DNA of 64,000 nt, from NCBI RefSeq assembly GCF_003544855.1, contig NZ_CP032101.1:1984001-2048000 (forward strand). Direction: 5' to 3'. Each line of letters opens with the position of its first letter. Position 1 is the stretch's first letter. The notes below the pieces were generated by a model. That model made no database searches, was not told the DNA's origin, and was given only the letters and a program-made list of their open reading frames with translations. This DNA is from Malaciobacter marinus. GTDB taxonomy: Bacteria > Campylobacterota > Campylobacteria > Campylobacterales > Arcobacteraceae. The translations under genes and the position numbers were made by a program. Below are positions 8,137-17,783 of this stretch, in pieces.

Positions 8137-9408
8137 ATCGAAAAATTTGGCTCAATTCAATTATCAAAAGAGTTAATTAAAGCATTAAAAGAAGAAGGTT
8201 ATGAAAGTCCAACAGCTATTCAAAAACAAGCAATACCTGTTTTATTAAATAAAAAAGATTTAATTGCTGCTGCTAAAAGTGGTACAGGAAAAACTGCTGC
8301 TTTTTTACTACCTATGTTAGAACAATTAAAAGAAGAGATTGATTACAATAAAAAAAGAGTTCCAAGAGTTCTTATAATTGTACCAACAAGGGAACTTGTA
8401 AATCAAATTGCTAGAAATATATCAAACTATTCAAGACATTTAAATATAAAACATGCAGTTTCATATGGTGGTGTTAGCAATAAACTTCAAGCAGAAAAAA
8501 TCAAAAAAGGTGTTGATATTATAGTTGCAACACCAGGAAGATTACTAGATCATGTAGAAAATAAGATATTAAGTATTTCAAGTATAAATAGAGTTATATT
8601 AGATGAAGCAGATACAATCTTAGAAATGGGATTTATTGAGGAAGTAAAAAGAATACTTGCACAAGTTAGCCAATATAGACAAATTTCAATGTTTTCTGCA
8701 ACTATTTCACAAAATGTAAAAAAACTTGCTAAAGAGTTTTTAAATAAGCCAACAGTTGTTGAATTAACAAATGTAAGACAAAGAGTAGATTCAATAGAAC
8801 ACACTGCATACAAAATAGATAGTTTTAAGAAAATAGAGATGCTTTCATTTTTAATTGGTTCAAAAAACTATCATAAAGTTTTAGTTTTCGTAAATACAAA
8901 AAAAATAGCAGATGAAATCACACAACAGTTTAACCTAGATGGATTATCAACACTTTGTATTCATGGAGATATCAAACAACCTGCAAGAGCAAGAGCTTTA
9001 AGAGATTTCAAAAGTGATAAAATTAGAGTTTTAGTAGCAACTGATATTGCAGGAAGAGGTATTGATATAGAAGATTTACCTTATGTCGTAAATTTTGAGT
9101 TACCTTTAAGTACTGATGATTTTACACATAGAGTAGGAAGAACAGCAAGAGCTGGCAAAACTGGTCAAGCTATTACTTTAGTTTGTGCAAATGAGTATAA
9201 ACAACTTGAAAAGATTGAAAAAGATTTAATGATTACAATCAAAAGATTAGTTTTAGATGAATATGAATTAACAGAGAAACAACCAAGACTTTTCAAAAAG
9301 AAAAAAAAGAAATTAACAGAAAAGAAAAATATTACAAAACCAGTAAAAAAAGCAACTTCTAAAAAAACTACAAAAAGAGATTCAAATAGAAACTTTAGAG
9401 GAAAATAG
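8137..9408 (+). CDS. DEAD-box RNA helicase with apparent AUC start
   Basis: An ATP-dependent RNA helicase of about 423 residues. Motifs in order: Q motif region ending SPTAIQKQAIP, motif I AKSGTGKT, Ia PTRELVNQ, Ib TPGRLLDH, II DEAD, III SAT, V ATDIAGRGID, VI HRVGRTARAG, then a Lys-rich basic tail (from about 385). No ATG, GTG or TTG occurs in frame between the promoter and M60 (8314), which lies after motif I. A normal leader (AAAGGA at 8125-8130, then ATTACT) places ATC 8137 exactly where ATG is expected. The product is therefore either started at AUC, or the start codon is mutated or misread. RhlE-like by layout. Confidence 0.82.
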   Translation: MEKFGSIQLSKELIKALKEEGYESPTAIQKQAIPVLLNKKDLIAAAKSGTGKTAAFLLPMLEQLKEEIDYNKKRVPRVLIIVPTRELVNQIARNISNYSRHLNIKHAVSYGGVSNKLQAEKIKKGVDIIVATPGRLLDHVENKILSISSINRVILDEADTILEMGFIEEVKRILAQVSQYRQISMFSATISQNVKKLAKEFLNKPTVVELTNVRQRVDSIEHTAYKIDSFKKIEMLSFLIGSKNYHKVLVFVNTKKIADEITQQFNLDGLSTLCIHGDIKQPARARALRDFKSDKIRVLVATDIAGRGIDIEDLPYVVNFELPLSTDDFTHRVGRTARAGKTGQAITLVCANEYKQLEKIEKDLMITIKRLVLDEYELTEKQPRLFKKKKKKLTEKKNITKPVKKATSKKTTKRDSNRNFRGK

Positions 9409-9411
9409 TTA

Positions 9412-9885
9412 ATGAATACATTAAATATAGCGATTACTACTCCAGCATTATTATTTCCAGCTATATCTTTACTTTTATTAGCTTATACTAATAGATTTTT
9501 AACAACAGGACAACTAATTAGAGGCTTAAGTGCAAATGCACGAGATGGAAAAGTTCCAAAAGCCTCTAAACAAATTAGAAGTTTAAAAAAAAGAGTCTCA
9601 TTAATAAAACAGATGCAAATTTATGGAGTATTTTCTTTAATACTTTGTACAATTTCTATGTTTTTTCTTTTCTTAGAATTAAATTTTTTAGGTGAAGTAC
9701 TTTTTGGGCTTAGTTTAGTTTCGATGACTTTATCTTTATTTATTGCACTTGTTGAGATCTCAATATCTGTAAATGCAATAAATTATGAATTAGAAGGAAT
9801 AAAAAAATTCTCGCGTTCTCATAAGAAAGATGATAAAAAACAAACTCATGAGAACCATGAAGAAGATGAAGAAAAAAATTCTTAA
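9412..9885 (+). CDS. DUF2721-like membrane protein
   Basis: A 157-residue protein with three hydrophobic helices (about 8-27, 72-95, 98-120) and a highly charged Lys/Glu/His C-terminal tail. The first helix followed by NRFLTTGQLIRGLSANAR resembles the DUF2721 family. Function unknown. It starts three bases after the helicase stop, so it is co-transcribed with it. Confidence 0.65.
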   Translation: MNTLNIAITTPALLFPAISLLLLAYTNRFLTTGQLIRGLSANARDGKVPKASKQIRSLKKRVSLIKQMQIYGVFSLILCTISMFFLFLELNFLGEVLFGLSLVSMTLSLFIALVEISISVNAINYELEGIKKFSRSHKKDDKKQTHENHEEDEEKNS

Positions 9886-10409
9886 AAATTGATTTTATTA
9901 TATTCATGCATACACTTTAATATTTCATATGTTTTTGTAACATCATATGTTGCAGTGTGATGCTTGTTTTCATCAAACTCTATTCCATAAAAATGGCAAG
10001 TTTCATTTAGTCTTGGATTCTTGATATTGCCATTTTTATTTCTTGCATTTACAATATGTTTATTCTCTTTCATTGTACAAATTTGATTTTGAAAATATAC
10101 TTTTTTATTTAAATGCCTTAACTCAAAAGAGATATTATGAGCAATTAGGGTATCACTATTTTCACAAAACTCATAAAAGTCTTCATCTTCTGTAAAATAT
10201 GAAGAGTAATTTTTATCTTTTCTATACTCCATAATCATCTCAGGAGTTAATCTATGAACTGCAAAAGAGTAAGGATTTAAACTATATCTTGATAAATAAT
10301 ATCTATGGAATTTATCTAAAATATTAAGATTTGCATCAATTTTTACAGCTGCAACTTCTATTACATCTCCTACACTTTTACTATTTGTTTCAAAATCAAG
10401 TATTATCAT
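9882..10409 (-). CDS. DnaQ-like 3'-5' exonuclease (DEDDh)
   Basis: A 175-residue nuclease fold. Exo I is LDFETNS near the N terminus, Exo II is [16 protein letters not shown], and the third motif is [15 protein letters not shown] (His five residues before Asp), so this is the DEDDh class. It lacks polymerase or UvrC domains and is shorter than DnaQ, suggesting a stand-alone repair or RNA-trimming exonuclease. I prefer ATG 10409 over GTG 10415 because AAAAGAG is better spaced. It overlaps the sodium channel gene by 14 bp, so the two form one transcript. Substrate unknown. Confidence 0.8.
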   Translation of the reverse strand: MIILDFETNSKSVGDVIEVAAVKIDANLNILDKFHRYYLSRYSLNPYSFAVHRLTPEMIMEYRKDKNYSSYFTEDEDFYEFCENSDTLIAHNISFELRHLNKKVYFQNQICTMKENKHIVNARNKNGNIKNPRLNETCHFYGIEFDENKHHTATYDVTKTYEILKCMHEYNKINF

Positions 10410-11175
10410 TTTCACTCTTTTTTAATAAGATTTGTTTTAATTCTTGCACTTGTTCTTTTAAAAGCTCTATTTCTTGTAACTCTTTAGACTTTTCTTCCTT
10501 TTGCTCACCTTTAATTGTAAAAATAGCATCTACAATAAGTCCAATAAATAAATTTACCATTACAAAAGTTACAATTAATATATAAATTACAAAAAATACC
10601 CAAGCATAAGGATATAGTTCCATTATAGGCCTTGCTATTCCCATTGACCAACTCTCCAATGTCATTACTTGAAAAAGTGTATACATACTCTCACCTAAAG
10701 TTCCAAACCATTGGGGAAAACTAGCTCCATAAAGATTAGTTGCCATAATAGCAAATACATAAAAGAACAATAATAAGACCATTGAAACAGAAGCAATTCC
10801 AGGAATAACACCAAGTAGTGCTGCTATAATTGTTCTCATTTGAGGAATTACAGTTAATAATCTAAAAAGCCTTAATACTCTAAGTACTCTTAATATTGAT
10901 AAACCTTCATTTGCAGGAACTAAAGATATTGCAACTACAAAAAAATCAAATAAACTCCAAGGATCTTTAAAAAAACTCAATCTATGCACATATATACGAA
11001 GAATTATCTCAATTGTAAAAATAGCAATAATAGTATTATCTAAAAAAGTAAGAATACTTGAATACTCTTGAACAATTTGTTTTGAAGTAGCTAAACCTAA
11101 AATAATTCCATTGATTACAATCAATGTAGCAATAAAGTTTTGGAACTTTTTTGATGAAATAAATAACTTAATCAA
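10396..11175 (-). CDS. voltage-gated sodium channel, NavAb-like
   Basis: A 259-residue single-domain inner-membrane cation channel (homotetramer in the family). The voltage sensor S4 carries gating arginines R96, R99, R102 and R105 in [12 protein letters not shown]. The selectivity filter TLESWSM occupies 172-178, identical to the filter I recall for Arcobacter butzleri NavAb, and [20 protein letters not shown] nearly matches that protein as well. S6 is followed by a charged heptad-like tail (about 225-255) that would form the tetrameric coiled coil. The numbering runs about three residues shorter than NavAb. It precedes the exonuclease gene in a two-gene unit. Confidence 0.92.
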   Translation of the reverse strand: MIKLFISSKKFQNFIATLIVINGIILGLATSKQIVQEYSSILTFLDNTIIAIFTIEIILRIYVHRLSFFKDPWSLFDFFVVAISLVPANEGLSILRVLRVLRLFRLLTVIPQMRTIIAALLGVIPGIASVSMVLLLFFYVFAIMATNLYGASFPQWFGTLGESMYTLFQVMTLESWSMGIARPIMELYPYAWVFFVIYILIVTFVMVNLFIGLIVDAIFTIKGEQKEEKSKELQEIELLKEQVQELKQILLKKSENDNT

Positions 11176-11256
11176 ACTTACCTCTTAATATAAAATTTTT
11201 AAGCAATTTTATATTATTTATGTTAATAATTTCATTAGTTTTAATCACTTATAAAT

Positions 11257-12345
11257 TTATTTTCTAAATAAATAGTTTTTTATTTTTTTATTTGATTGTA
11301 TAATCTTTTCATAAGCTATATTTCCTTTTTCTACTTCTTCATAAATAGTATTTATAATATCAGTTGTTTTATATTTTGCTAATTGATTGCCAAATAATAG
11401 TATATTTACACCTGAATTTATAGTAAGTCTTACAACTTCATTTAAACTATAGTGTTTTGATATTGCTTTCATTTGTAAATCATCACTTATAATAATTCCT
11501 TGAAATCCCAATTTTTTTCTTAATAATTTTGTATTGACTTTGTATGATAAAGTCGCAGGATAATTCTCATCAAGATTTTTATTAAAAACATGTGCTGTCA
11601 TTATCATATCTACACTATTTTGTTTAATTAATTTTTTGTATGGTTCTAACTCAATTTTATTCCAACTATTAGTAATATCAACGAACCCATTATGAGAATC
11701 CTCTAAAGAAGAACCATGCCCTGGAAAATGTTTAAGAACACTAGTTACTTTATTTTTTTCTTGTTCTTGTATTAATATTTTTGCATATTTTACTACTTCA
11801 TTTACATTAGTTGAATATGCTCTATTTAATTTTGTTATAACTTTATTATTTGGGTTAATTGCCAAATCAACTACTGGTGCAAAATTTAAATTAATTCCTA
11901 ATTCACTTAGTTGTAAAGCTAAACTTTTATACTCTTGTCTTACTTTATTTAATGATAATTTTGAAATATCATTTGCACTTAAAGTTTCTATAAAACCATA
12001 CTCTTTTTTTAATCTTTGAACTTTTCCACCCTCTTGATCAATACTAATAATAAGCTCATAATCTACTAAATTTTGTAAGCTTTGAGTTAATTTCTTTACT
12101 TGTTCAAAAGAGATAATATTTTTAGATTTACTCTTATCTTGTAAATTTTTATCAAATAGTATCACTCCACCAAGTTGATACTTTTTTATATCTTTAACTA
12201 TTTGAGAAGAATTATCTATTTTTGCCTTATCAAAACCAACAATTAACATCTTTGCAATTTGTTTTTTAACTAAGTTTTCATCCAAAGAGTTTGCAAAAAC
12301 ATTTAAATTAAAGAAAACAAAGAAAAATAGAAAAATATTTCTCAT
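11257..12345 (-). CDS. glycoside hydrolase family 3 protein, NagZ-like
   Basis: A 362-residue protein with an N-terminal signal peptide (charged start, hydrophobic 4-18, cleavage after VFA). The GH3 core contains DQEGGKVQRL and the diagnostic KHFPGHGSSLEDSH loop with the catalytic His/Asp region of bacterial beta-N-acetylhexosaminidases. The likely role is removing GlcNAc from peptidoglycan fragments. A signal peptide suggests periplasmic action, whereas E. coli NagZ is cytoplasmic. It follows the DUF4153-like gene by one base and should be co-transcribed. Confidence 0.82.
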   Translation of the reverse strand: MRNIFLFFFVFFNLNVFANSLDENLVKKQIAKMLIVGFDKAKIDNSSQIVKDIKKYQLGGVILFDKNLQDKSKSKNIISFEQVKKLTQSLQNLVDYELIISIDQEGGKVQRLKKEYGFIETLSANDISKLSLNKVRQEYKSLALQLSELGINLNFAPVVDLAINPNNKVITKLNRAYSTNVNEVVKYAKILIQEQEKNKVTSVLKHFPGHGSSLEDSHNGFVDITNSWNKIELEPYKKLIKQNSVDMIMTAHVFNKNLDENYPATLSYKVNTKLLRKKLGFQGIIISDDLQMKAISKHYSLNEVVRLTINSGVNILLFGNQLAKYKTTDIINTIYEEVEKGNIAYEKIIQSNKKIKNYLFRK

Positions 12346-12346
12346 T

Positions 12347-14065
12347 TTATCTTCTTATCATCAAAATAGAGTTTATATAATCAACTTTAATATTATCTTC
12401 TTTTTCATTGATACTTAAAGATTGAATATTCAATTTATACTCTATATTTTTATTTTTTCTTATAAAAATAGTTTCTTTGTAGTTTGAGTTATCTATTTTT
12501 TTAATATTTTTTTTAGCCCAGTTTTTTACTATTTCTTTTAAATCAAAGCTTATAGTATTATTATCAATCTTAAGATTTAAAATAGAATCTTTTAAGACTA
12601 TTTTCAATTTTGCATCATCTAGTTTATACTCTTTTTCATTATTATTACTACTAGCTAAATTTAAGACATAATCATATCCCTTTGAATCATATGCTAGATT
12701 ATATAAATTAAACTCCTGTACATACTTACTTTTTTCTCTTTTTAAATTATAAGAGTAAGCTTCTTTCATATTTATATATTTAAACACTTCAAATTTTGTT
12801 TTAAAGTTTTTATTAAAAAACTCATTTAAAAATTGCATTCCTTTTTTACTTCTTGATAAATAACTAATAATCGAAGTTAATTCAACTCGTTTTTTTAAAC
12901 TCAAATCTTTTAAGTTATATTTTGTTTTATCATTAAAAACTTCATATTTTTCAATAACTATTTTAAATCTATTAAATTGAGAATTTAAAGATATATTTGA
13001 TGAACTCAAAGGCGTAATAGAAGCAACTAATAAAAGTAAAAACATTGATACTAAACTACTTTTTATACAAAATTGCTTTTTTATAAACTCTAAAACAATT
13101 AAAAAACTAAACCAAATAGATAAAATAATTAAGCAATATCTTAATTGTGTAACTCCATATTCACTAACTCTTATATAAATTGCAATATCCAAAAATATTA
13201 TTGGAGCTATCATTAAATAAATAAAATATTTATCAATAAAATTTGTAAAAATAGATTGCTCTTTTATAGATTTCAAAAAAGCTTTTACTAAAATTGATAA
13301 ACTTAAAAATATACAAATCATCCAAGACAAATCACCTTTTGGCAACTCTTGAATTATGATAATTTTTATAAAATATGCATATAAAATAATAGTATATATT
13401 AAAATCAAAGGTGTTAAAATATTTTTTATTAAAAGTTCTACTGCTTTTTTTAATTTTAAACTATTTTTTAAAGGCTCAATATTTTTGGGAATATTTGCTA
13501 AAACTAAAGTAGGAAATATAATTATACTTATAAAAATCATCATTTCATCACTAATTAAATCAAAAAAAGTAAGTGAAAATAGATACTTTAATGTTAAAAG
13601 TATCACCTTTATTCCTATACCTAAAATAAAAGAGCTAAAAAAAGCAAAAACTACACTATTAGTAACTTGCATATTAAAAGATAATATTGAATAGTTTGAG
13701 TTTTTTATATTTGAAAAGTTTGAAAAAGTAATACTTAAATAAGCTGCAAAAATAAGATATAAAAGTGAATCTTCATATGTAAAAACGCCTAAATATACAA
13801 TAAGTAAAGATACTAAGAAAAATGAGATTTTCTTTATCTTATCTAAACTTTTCCTTTCTAAATATAAATAAGTTGCTAAAGTAAATCCAATAAGAATAAA
13901 ACTACTCAAAAATAATTTACCTTGAAGTTTTTGTTCTAATAAATAGATTTGATTATTCTCAAATACTGCAAGGAAAAAACATAAAATCATAAATATGAAA
14001 ACAAGAGGAAATCTAAAAAATAGCTCTTTAGATATAGAGTTAGTAAAGCTTTTTATATTAAACAT
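12347..14065 (-). CDS. DUF4153-like multi-pass membrane protein
   Basis: A 572-residue protein. About ten hydrophobic helices fill residues 15-350, followed by a soluble, Lys/Asn-rich C-terminal domain (about 355-572). The arrangement is like DUF4153 proteins. No catalytic motif is seen and no function can be offered. It is upstream of, and probably co-transcribed with, the NagZ-like gene. Confidence 0.6.
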   Translation of the reverse strand: MFNIKSFTNSISKELFFRFPLVFIFMILCFFLAVFENNQIYLLEQKLQGKLFLSSFILIGFTLATYLYLERKSLDKIKKISFFLVSLLIVYLGVFTYEDSLLYLIFAAYLSITFSNFSNIKNSNYSILSFNMQVTNSVVFAFFSSFILGIGIKVILLTLKYLFSLTFFDLISDEMMIFISIIIFPTLVLANIPKNIEPLKNSLKLKKAVELLIKNILTPLILIYTIILYAYFIKIIIIQELPKGDLSWMICIFLSLSILVKAFLKSIKEQSIFTNFIDKYFIYLMIAPIIFLDIAIYIRVSEYGVTQLRYCLIILSIWFSFLIVLEFIKKQFCIKSSLVSMFLLLLVASITPLSSSNISLNSQFNRFKIVIEKYEVFNDKTKYNLKDLSLKKRVELTSIISYLSRSKKGMQFLNEFFNKNFKTKFEVFKYINMKEAYSYNLKREKSKYVQEFNLYNLAYDSKGYDYVLNLASSNNNEKEYKLDDAKLKIVLKDSILNLKIDNNTISFDLKEIVKNWAKKNIKKIDNSNYKETIFIRKNKNIEYKLNIQSLSINEKEDNIKVDYINSILMIRR

Positions 14066-14114
14066 AATATACCTTTTTAAAAATATATAAAGTAAAAGTG
14101 AAAATTTTATGTGT

Positions 14115-14144
14115 AAAACCTAAGAAAAAAATTTCTTAGGTTTT
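14115..14144 (-). terminator. terminator after the YedF-like gene
   Basis: AAAACCTAAGAAA (14115-14127), loop AAAA, TTTCTTAGGTTTT (14132-14144): a perfect 13-bp stem just beyond the stop codon at 14159, ending in a T run on the minus strand. Confidence 0.7.
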
Positions 14145-14158
14145 AAAGTGAAAGATTA

Positions 14159-14509
14159 CTATAAAGTAACTGTATTAGTGTTTAGAAGTGTTGCTATTGT
14201 GTCCATTGCATTACCAGCAATTCCAACTTTTAATTCATCTCTTTTTTCATAAAAGTCAAGACAAGTTCCACAAGAGAAAATCTCTACACCTTTTGATTCT
14301 AAATCCTTTAAAGCAATTAGTGCATCATCATTTTCATCATTTGTAGTAGTTAATAAAACTGCACTATTTACGCATATAATTTTACTTGGTAATTTTTCTT
14401 GCTCAGCCATTGCTTTTAAAAAACCTCTTATTAGCATTGAGCCTAATTCACCCTCACCAATTTTATCTGATTTTAAAAATACTGTTTTATCTTTTGTTTC
14501 TTGTAGCAT
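14159..14509 (-). CDS. yedF: YedF-like selenium-metabolism protein, DsrE-type domain only
   Basis: A 116-residue DsrE/F-fold protein. VFLKSDKIGEGELGSMLIRGF near the start and VEIFSCGTCLDFYEKRDEL match the C-terminal part of YedF, a protein that co-occurs with selenoprotein synthesis. The usual N-terminal TusA-like domain is absent, and no such domain is encoded in the 143 bp upstream. C80 and C83 (CGTC) are possible persulfide or selenium-handling residues. It sits just after the FHL operon and its second selenocysteine FDH, supporting a link to selenium supply. It lies beyond a terminator, so it may be expressed separately or by read-through. Confidence 0.72.
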   Translation of the reverse strand: MLQETKDKTVFLKSDKIGEGELGSMLIRGFLKAMAEQEKLPSKIICVNSAVLLTTTNDENDDALIALKDLESKGVEIFSCGTCLDFYEKRDELKVGIAGNAMDTIATLLNTNTVTL

Positions 14510-14624
14510 AATAGTTTGCCTTTTTTCATAAGTTTTGTTTGAAAAAAGCTTTAAGTGTAGCTTTCTCTTCTATACTAGAAGCTTGAAGTTTATTATATGA
14601 TTTGTTTACTAAATTTTACTTTTT

Positions 14625-14652
14625 ACAAAAAAGAGGATATCCTCTTTTTTGT
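14625..14652 (-). terminator. terminator after the second fdhF-type gene
   Basis: A 28-bp perfect palindrome (ACAAAAAAGAGGAT / ATCCTCTTTTTTGT) directly after the stop codon at 14653, with a T run on the minus strand. It marks the end of the FHL operon. Confidence 0.75.
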
Positions 14653-16899
14653 TTAATGATGATAATCATCATAAATAATTTTTGATGTTTTAAATTTAAG
14701 TTTTTTAATCTCCATAATCTGGCTATACTCTTCTTGAGAAATTTTCTCCATTTTAACAGCTGCTTTATATGTTGGTGTTTTAGTTGTATAATCCCATCCA
14801 GAACTAGTTAATTCATTGCATAAACCTTCCCAATAGTGAAAAGTCATCTGCATTATATTATCTGGAATCGTTTCTGTAATTTCTACTAAAACTGCTATAT
14901 AACCATATCTACTTTCAACTTTGATAAAATCTCTATTTTTTAAATTATATCTTTTTGCAAGTGCTGGATTAATTTCAGCTGTTGGACCATGAGCATCTCC
15001 ACCCTCTTCAATAATTTTTGACTTTCTTGTCATTGTTCCAACTGTATATTGATATACCTTTCTTGTTGTTAAAAGTGAAATTGGAAACTTTTCATCTGTT
15101 TTTTCATCAACAGAACCTACCATACAAGGATATCCCTCAGGTAAATTTAACTTTTTACGAAGCTCTTCTTCTGCCTTAGCCGTATCATTTTTATCATCAA
15201 TAAAAACAACAGGTACTAAATTTGCTTTTTGATCTTTTGTAAAAAACTTTTTATCCATGTACAAACTTGGTGTTCCAGGATGATCTTCACTTGGACAAGG
15301 CCAAGCTATCCCACTAATTTCTCTTAATCTTTTATAAGTAATTCCTTTAAATCTTTTAGGATCAGCAACTCTTACTTCATTCCAAATTTGTTCAGGTGTT
15401 GTATAATCAAAACCTTTTGCATCAAATCTTTTTGCTAACTCACAAATGATTTCCCAATCTTGTTTTACATCTCCTTTTGGATCTAGTGTTTTTTCATTTA
15501 ATTGAACTCTTCTTTCTGCATTTAAATAACAACCTTGTTTTTCTGCAACACTAACAGCAGGTAAAACAACATCTGCTTTAAGTGCTGTTTCTGTTAAAAA
15601 GATATCTTGAACTACATAAAAATCAACTTTTGAAATACCCTTTAAAAAGTGATTTGTATTAGGTTCTGAAATAACTGGATTTTCACCAATAGTATAGAAA
15701 AACTTAACTTTACCATCTAAAATCGCATCAGGAACTTCTGTTTTATGAATACCAATTTTTGAACTTAAAGGTTGTTTACAATCCCAAAGTTCTTCAAAAT
15801 AATCTCTTGCTTGTTTACTTGTTACAAGTTTTAAATTAGGGAAAATATTTGGTAAAATTCCCATATCACAAGCACCTTGAACATTTTGTTGACCTCTAAG
15901 AGGTAAATCCCCTGCTCCTAATTTTCCAATATTTCCTGTTATTAACATCAAGTTTGAAATATCACAAACATTTCCTACCCCATGATTAAAATGTGTTACA
16001 CCCATACCATGAGTAATCACAGCAGGCTTTGATGTAGCATAAAGTTCTGCTGCTTTAATTAATAACTCTTCATCAACACCTGTCATTTCAGATACTTTTT
16101 TAGCAGTATAATCTTTAACAGCTTCTTTTAAATATTCAAAACCATGAGTATAATTCTCAACAAACTCTTTATCATATAATTCATTGTTTATAATATGCGA
16201 AATTAGCATATTTATAATCGGAATGTTGTACTCAGGTGGAAGCTGAATAAAAGCATCCGCTTTTTGTGCAAATTCAGTTTTTATAGGATCAATTACAATT
16301 AATTTGGCTCCTCTTGATATTGCTCTTTGAATATGCATTGCTGCAATTGGATGTCCATTTTCAGGATTTGAACCAATCATTAAAACACAATTTGAGTGTT
16401 CTCCAACTTCTGTAAAACTGTTTGTAGCTGTACCATTACCAATTGTTTTAGCCAGACCGGCTACTGTTGGTGCATGTCAAACTCTTGCGCAGTGATCTAT
16501 GTTGTTTGTACCTATAATTGCTCTCATAAATTTTTGAGCAACATAATTTTCTTCCAATGTACATCTAGCTGAAAAATTTCCAACTATTGCATCAGGACCA
16601 AATTTTTGTTTTACTTCTTTCATTTTTGAAACAACTAAACTAAGAGCTTCATCCCATGATGATTCAACAAAATCTCCATCTTTTGAGAAAACTCCATCTT
16701 TTTTTCTAATTAAAGGTTTTGTTAATCTCTCATTTGAACTAACATAATCCCACCCATAAATACCTTTTAGGCATAAATGTCCTTCATTTACAGGGTTTTC
16801 TTTTATACCTTTTACTTTTACTATTCGATTTTCATGCGAAGTCAAACGAACTCCGCAGCCTGTCCCACAATAGGGACAGATAACGTTTGTATTTTTCAT
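14653..16899 (-). CDS. fdhF: selenocysteine formate dehydrogenase (FDH-H type), last enzyme gene of the FHL operon
   Basis: A cytoplasmic molybdo/tungsto-bis-MGD formate dehydrogenase of 748 residues. The reading frame is interrupted only by TGA at 16477-16479, which encodes selenocysteine at residue 141 in CARV-Sec-HAPTVAG, matching Sec140 of E. coli FDH-H. A SECIS hairpin follows. The N terminus binds one [4Fe-4S] cluster through CPYCGTGC and HLCLKG. There is no Tat signal, so the protein stays in the cytoplasm. It lies 14 bp after the formate channel gene and ends the operon. It is paralogous to the selenoprotein at 27314-29554; why two are kept is unclear (possibly different metal or electron partner). 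Confidence 0.93.
16450..16462 (-). promoter_or_regulatory. bacterial SECIS apical hairpin
   Basis: Fourteen bases after the UGA the mRNA reads AGCC-GGUCU-GGCU: a 4-bp stem with the GGUCU loop known from E. coli fdhF, where SelB binds. Confidence 0.75.
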
Positions 16900-16913
16900 A
16901 CTATTTTTTCCTT

Positions 16914-17768
16914 TTATTTTTTCATATCAGTTTTATGAGACATAAAACCAACAACTCCTACAAAAAACAATCCTCCAACTATATTTCCAAGTGTTACAGG
17001 AAGAAGATTATTTGGAATGATATTTAAAAATGTAAACTCTTCTAATTTAGCTGCTGCTATATGTGAATGTTCTGCTAGTGCTTGAATAGTACCTCCTGCT
17101 TCATTAAGATAATATGCTTTTGCTAATAACGCTTCTGTAAAAATGAACATATTTGCAACAACGTGTTCATAACCAGACCCAACAAATGCTGCAATAATTA
17201 AAACTATTGATAAAACTTTACCTGCTGCATCAGAAGCACCAGTTGCTGCCCAAACGGCCATACATACAAATACATTACAAAAAATTGCTCTAATAAATGC
17301 AGCTTCAAAAGAAAGATTATTCTTTGCTACACCCATTTCAAGAAAATGATGTAATATTTGACCATCATATTTTAAAGGCAATTGTGCTTTATAATACATA
17401 TAAGCTACTAAGGCTGCTCCAACAAAGTTAAAAATCCAAACAATAAACCAATAAAAAATTGTTTTTGAAAATGACAATTTATGATCAAGTGTTGAAACTC
17501 CTGACATTAATGAACTAGTAAATAGATGTCCTCCAAAGAAAACTACCATTATAAGCCCCACTGAAAAGGCAACTCCTCCTAAAAAGTTTGCGATACCAGG
17601 AGATGATGCTTCAGCAACTCCAACTGTAGAATGGGCCCAAAAAATATCCCCCATTGCTATTGATCCACCTGCCATAATTGATAAGAAAATAATACTTACT
17701 ATTGGCATTTTGACCTTATGTTCTAAACCTTTAACTAATGATTGCGCTGTATCTGCTGGTGATAACAT
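16914..17768 (-). CDS. formate/nitrite transporter family channel (FocA-like)
   Basis: A 284-residue inner-membrane pentameric channel of the FNT family with six hydrophobic helices. SIMAGGSIAMGDIFW and GGHLFTSSLMSG are the family re-entrant segments. Position in an FHL operon, between the hydrogenase protease and a formate dehydrogenase, points to formate (FocA/FocB-like) as substrate, bringing it to the cytoplasmic FHL complex or releasing excess. Substrate choice is inferred from context. Confidence 0.87.
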   Translation of the reverse strand: MLSPADTAQSLVKGLEHKVKMPIVSIIFLSIMAGGSIAMGDIFWAHSTVGVAEASSPGIANFLGGVAFSVGLIMVVFFGGHLFTSSLMSGVSTLDHKLSFSKTIFYWFIVWIFNFVGAALVAYMYYKAQLPLKYDGQILHHFLEMGVAKNNLSFEAAFIRAIFCNVFVCMAVWAATGASDAAGKVLSIVLIIAAFVGSGYEHVVANMFIFTEALLAKAYYLNEAGGTIQALAEHSHIAAAKLEEFTFLNIIPNNLLPVTLGNIVGGLFFVGVVGFMSHKTDMKK

Positions 17769-17783
17769 AATTTATCCTTCCCT

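Noticed and set aside
8115-8180. ATG 8115 as the helicase start
   Set aside because: It is in another frame and stops after 21 codons; it would need a frameshift to reach the helicase.
14653-16899. Frame break at 16477-16479 suggesting a pseudogene or frameshift
   Set aside because: It is a single in-frame TGA at the known selenocysteine site with a SECIS hairpin; the same holds at 29135, 50738 and 56631.
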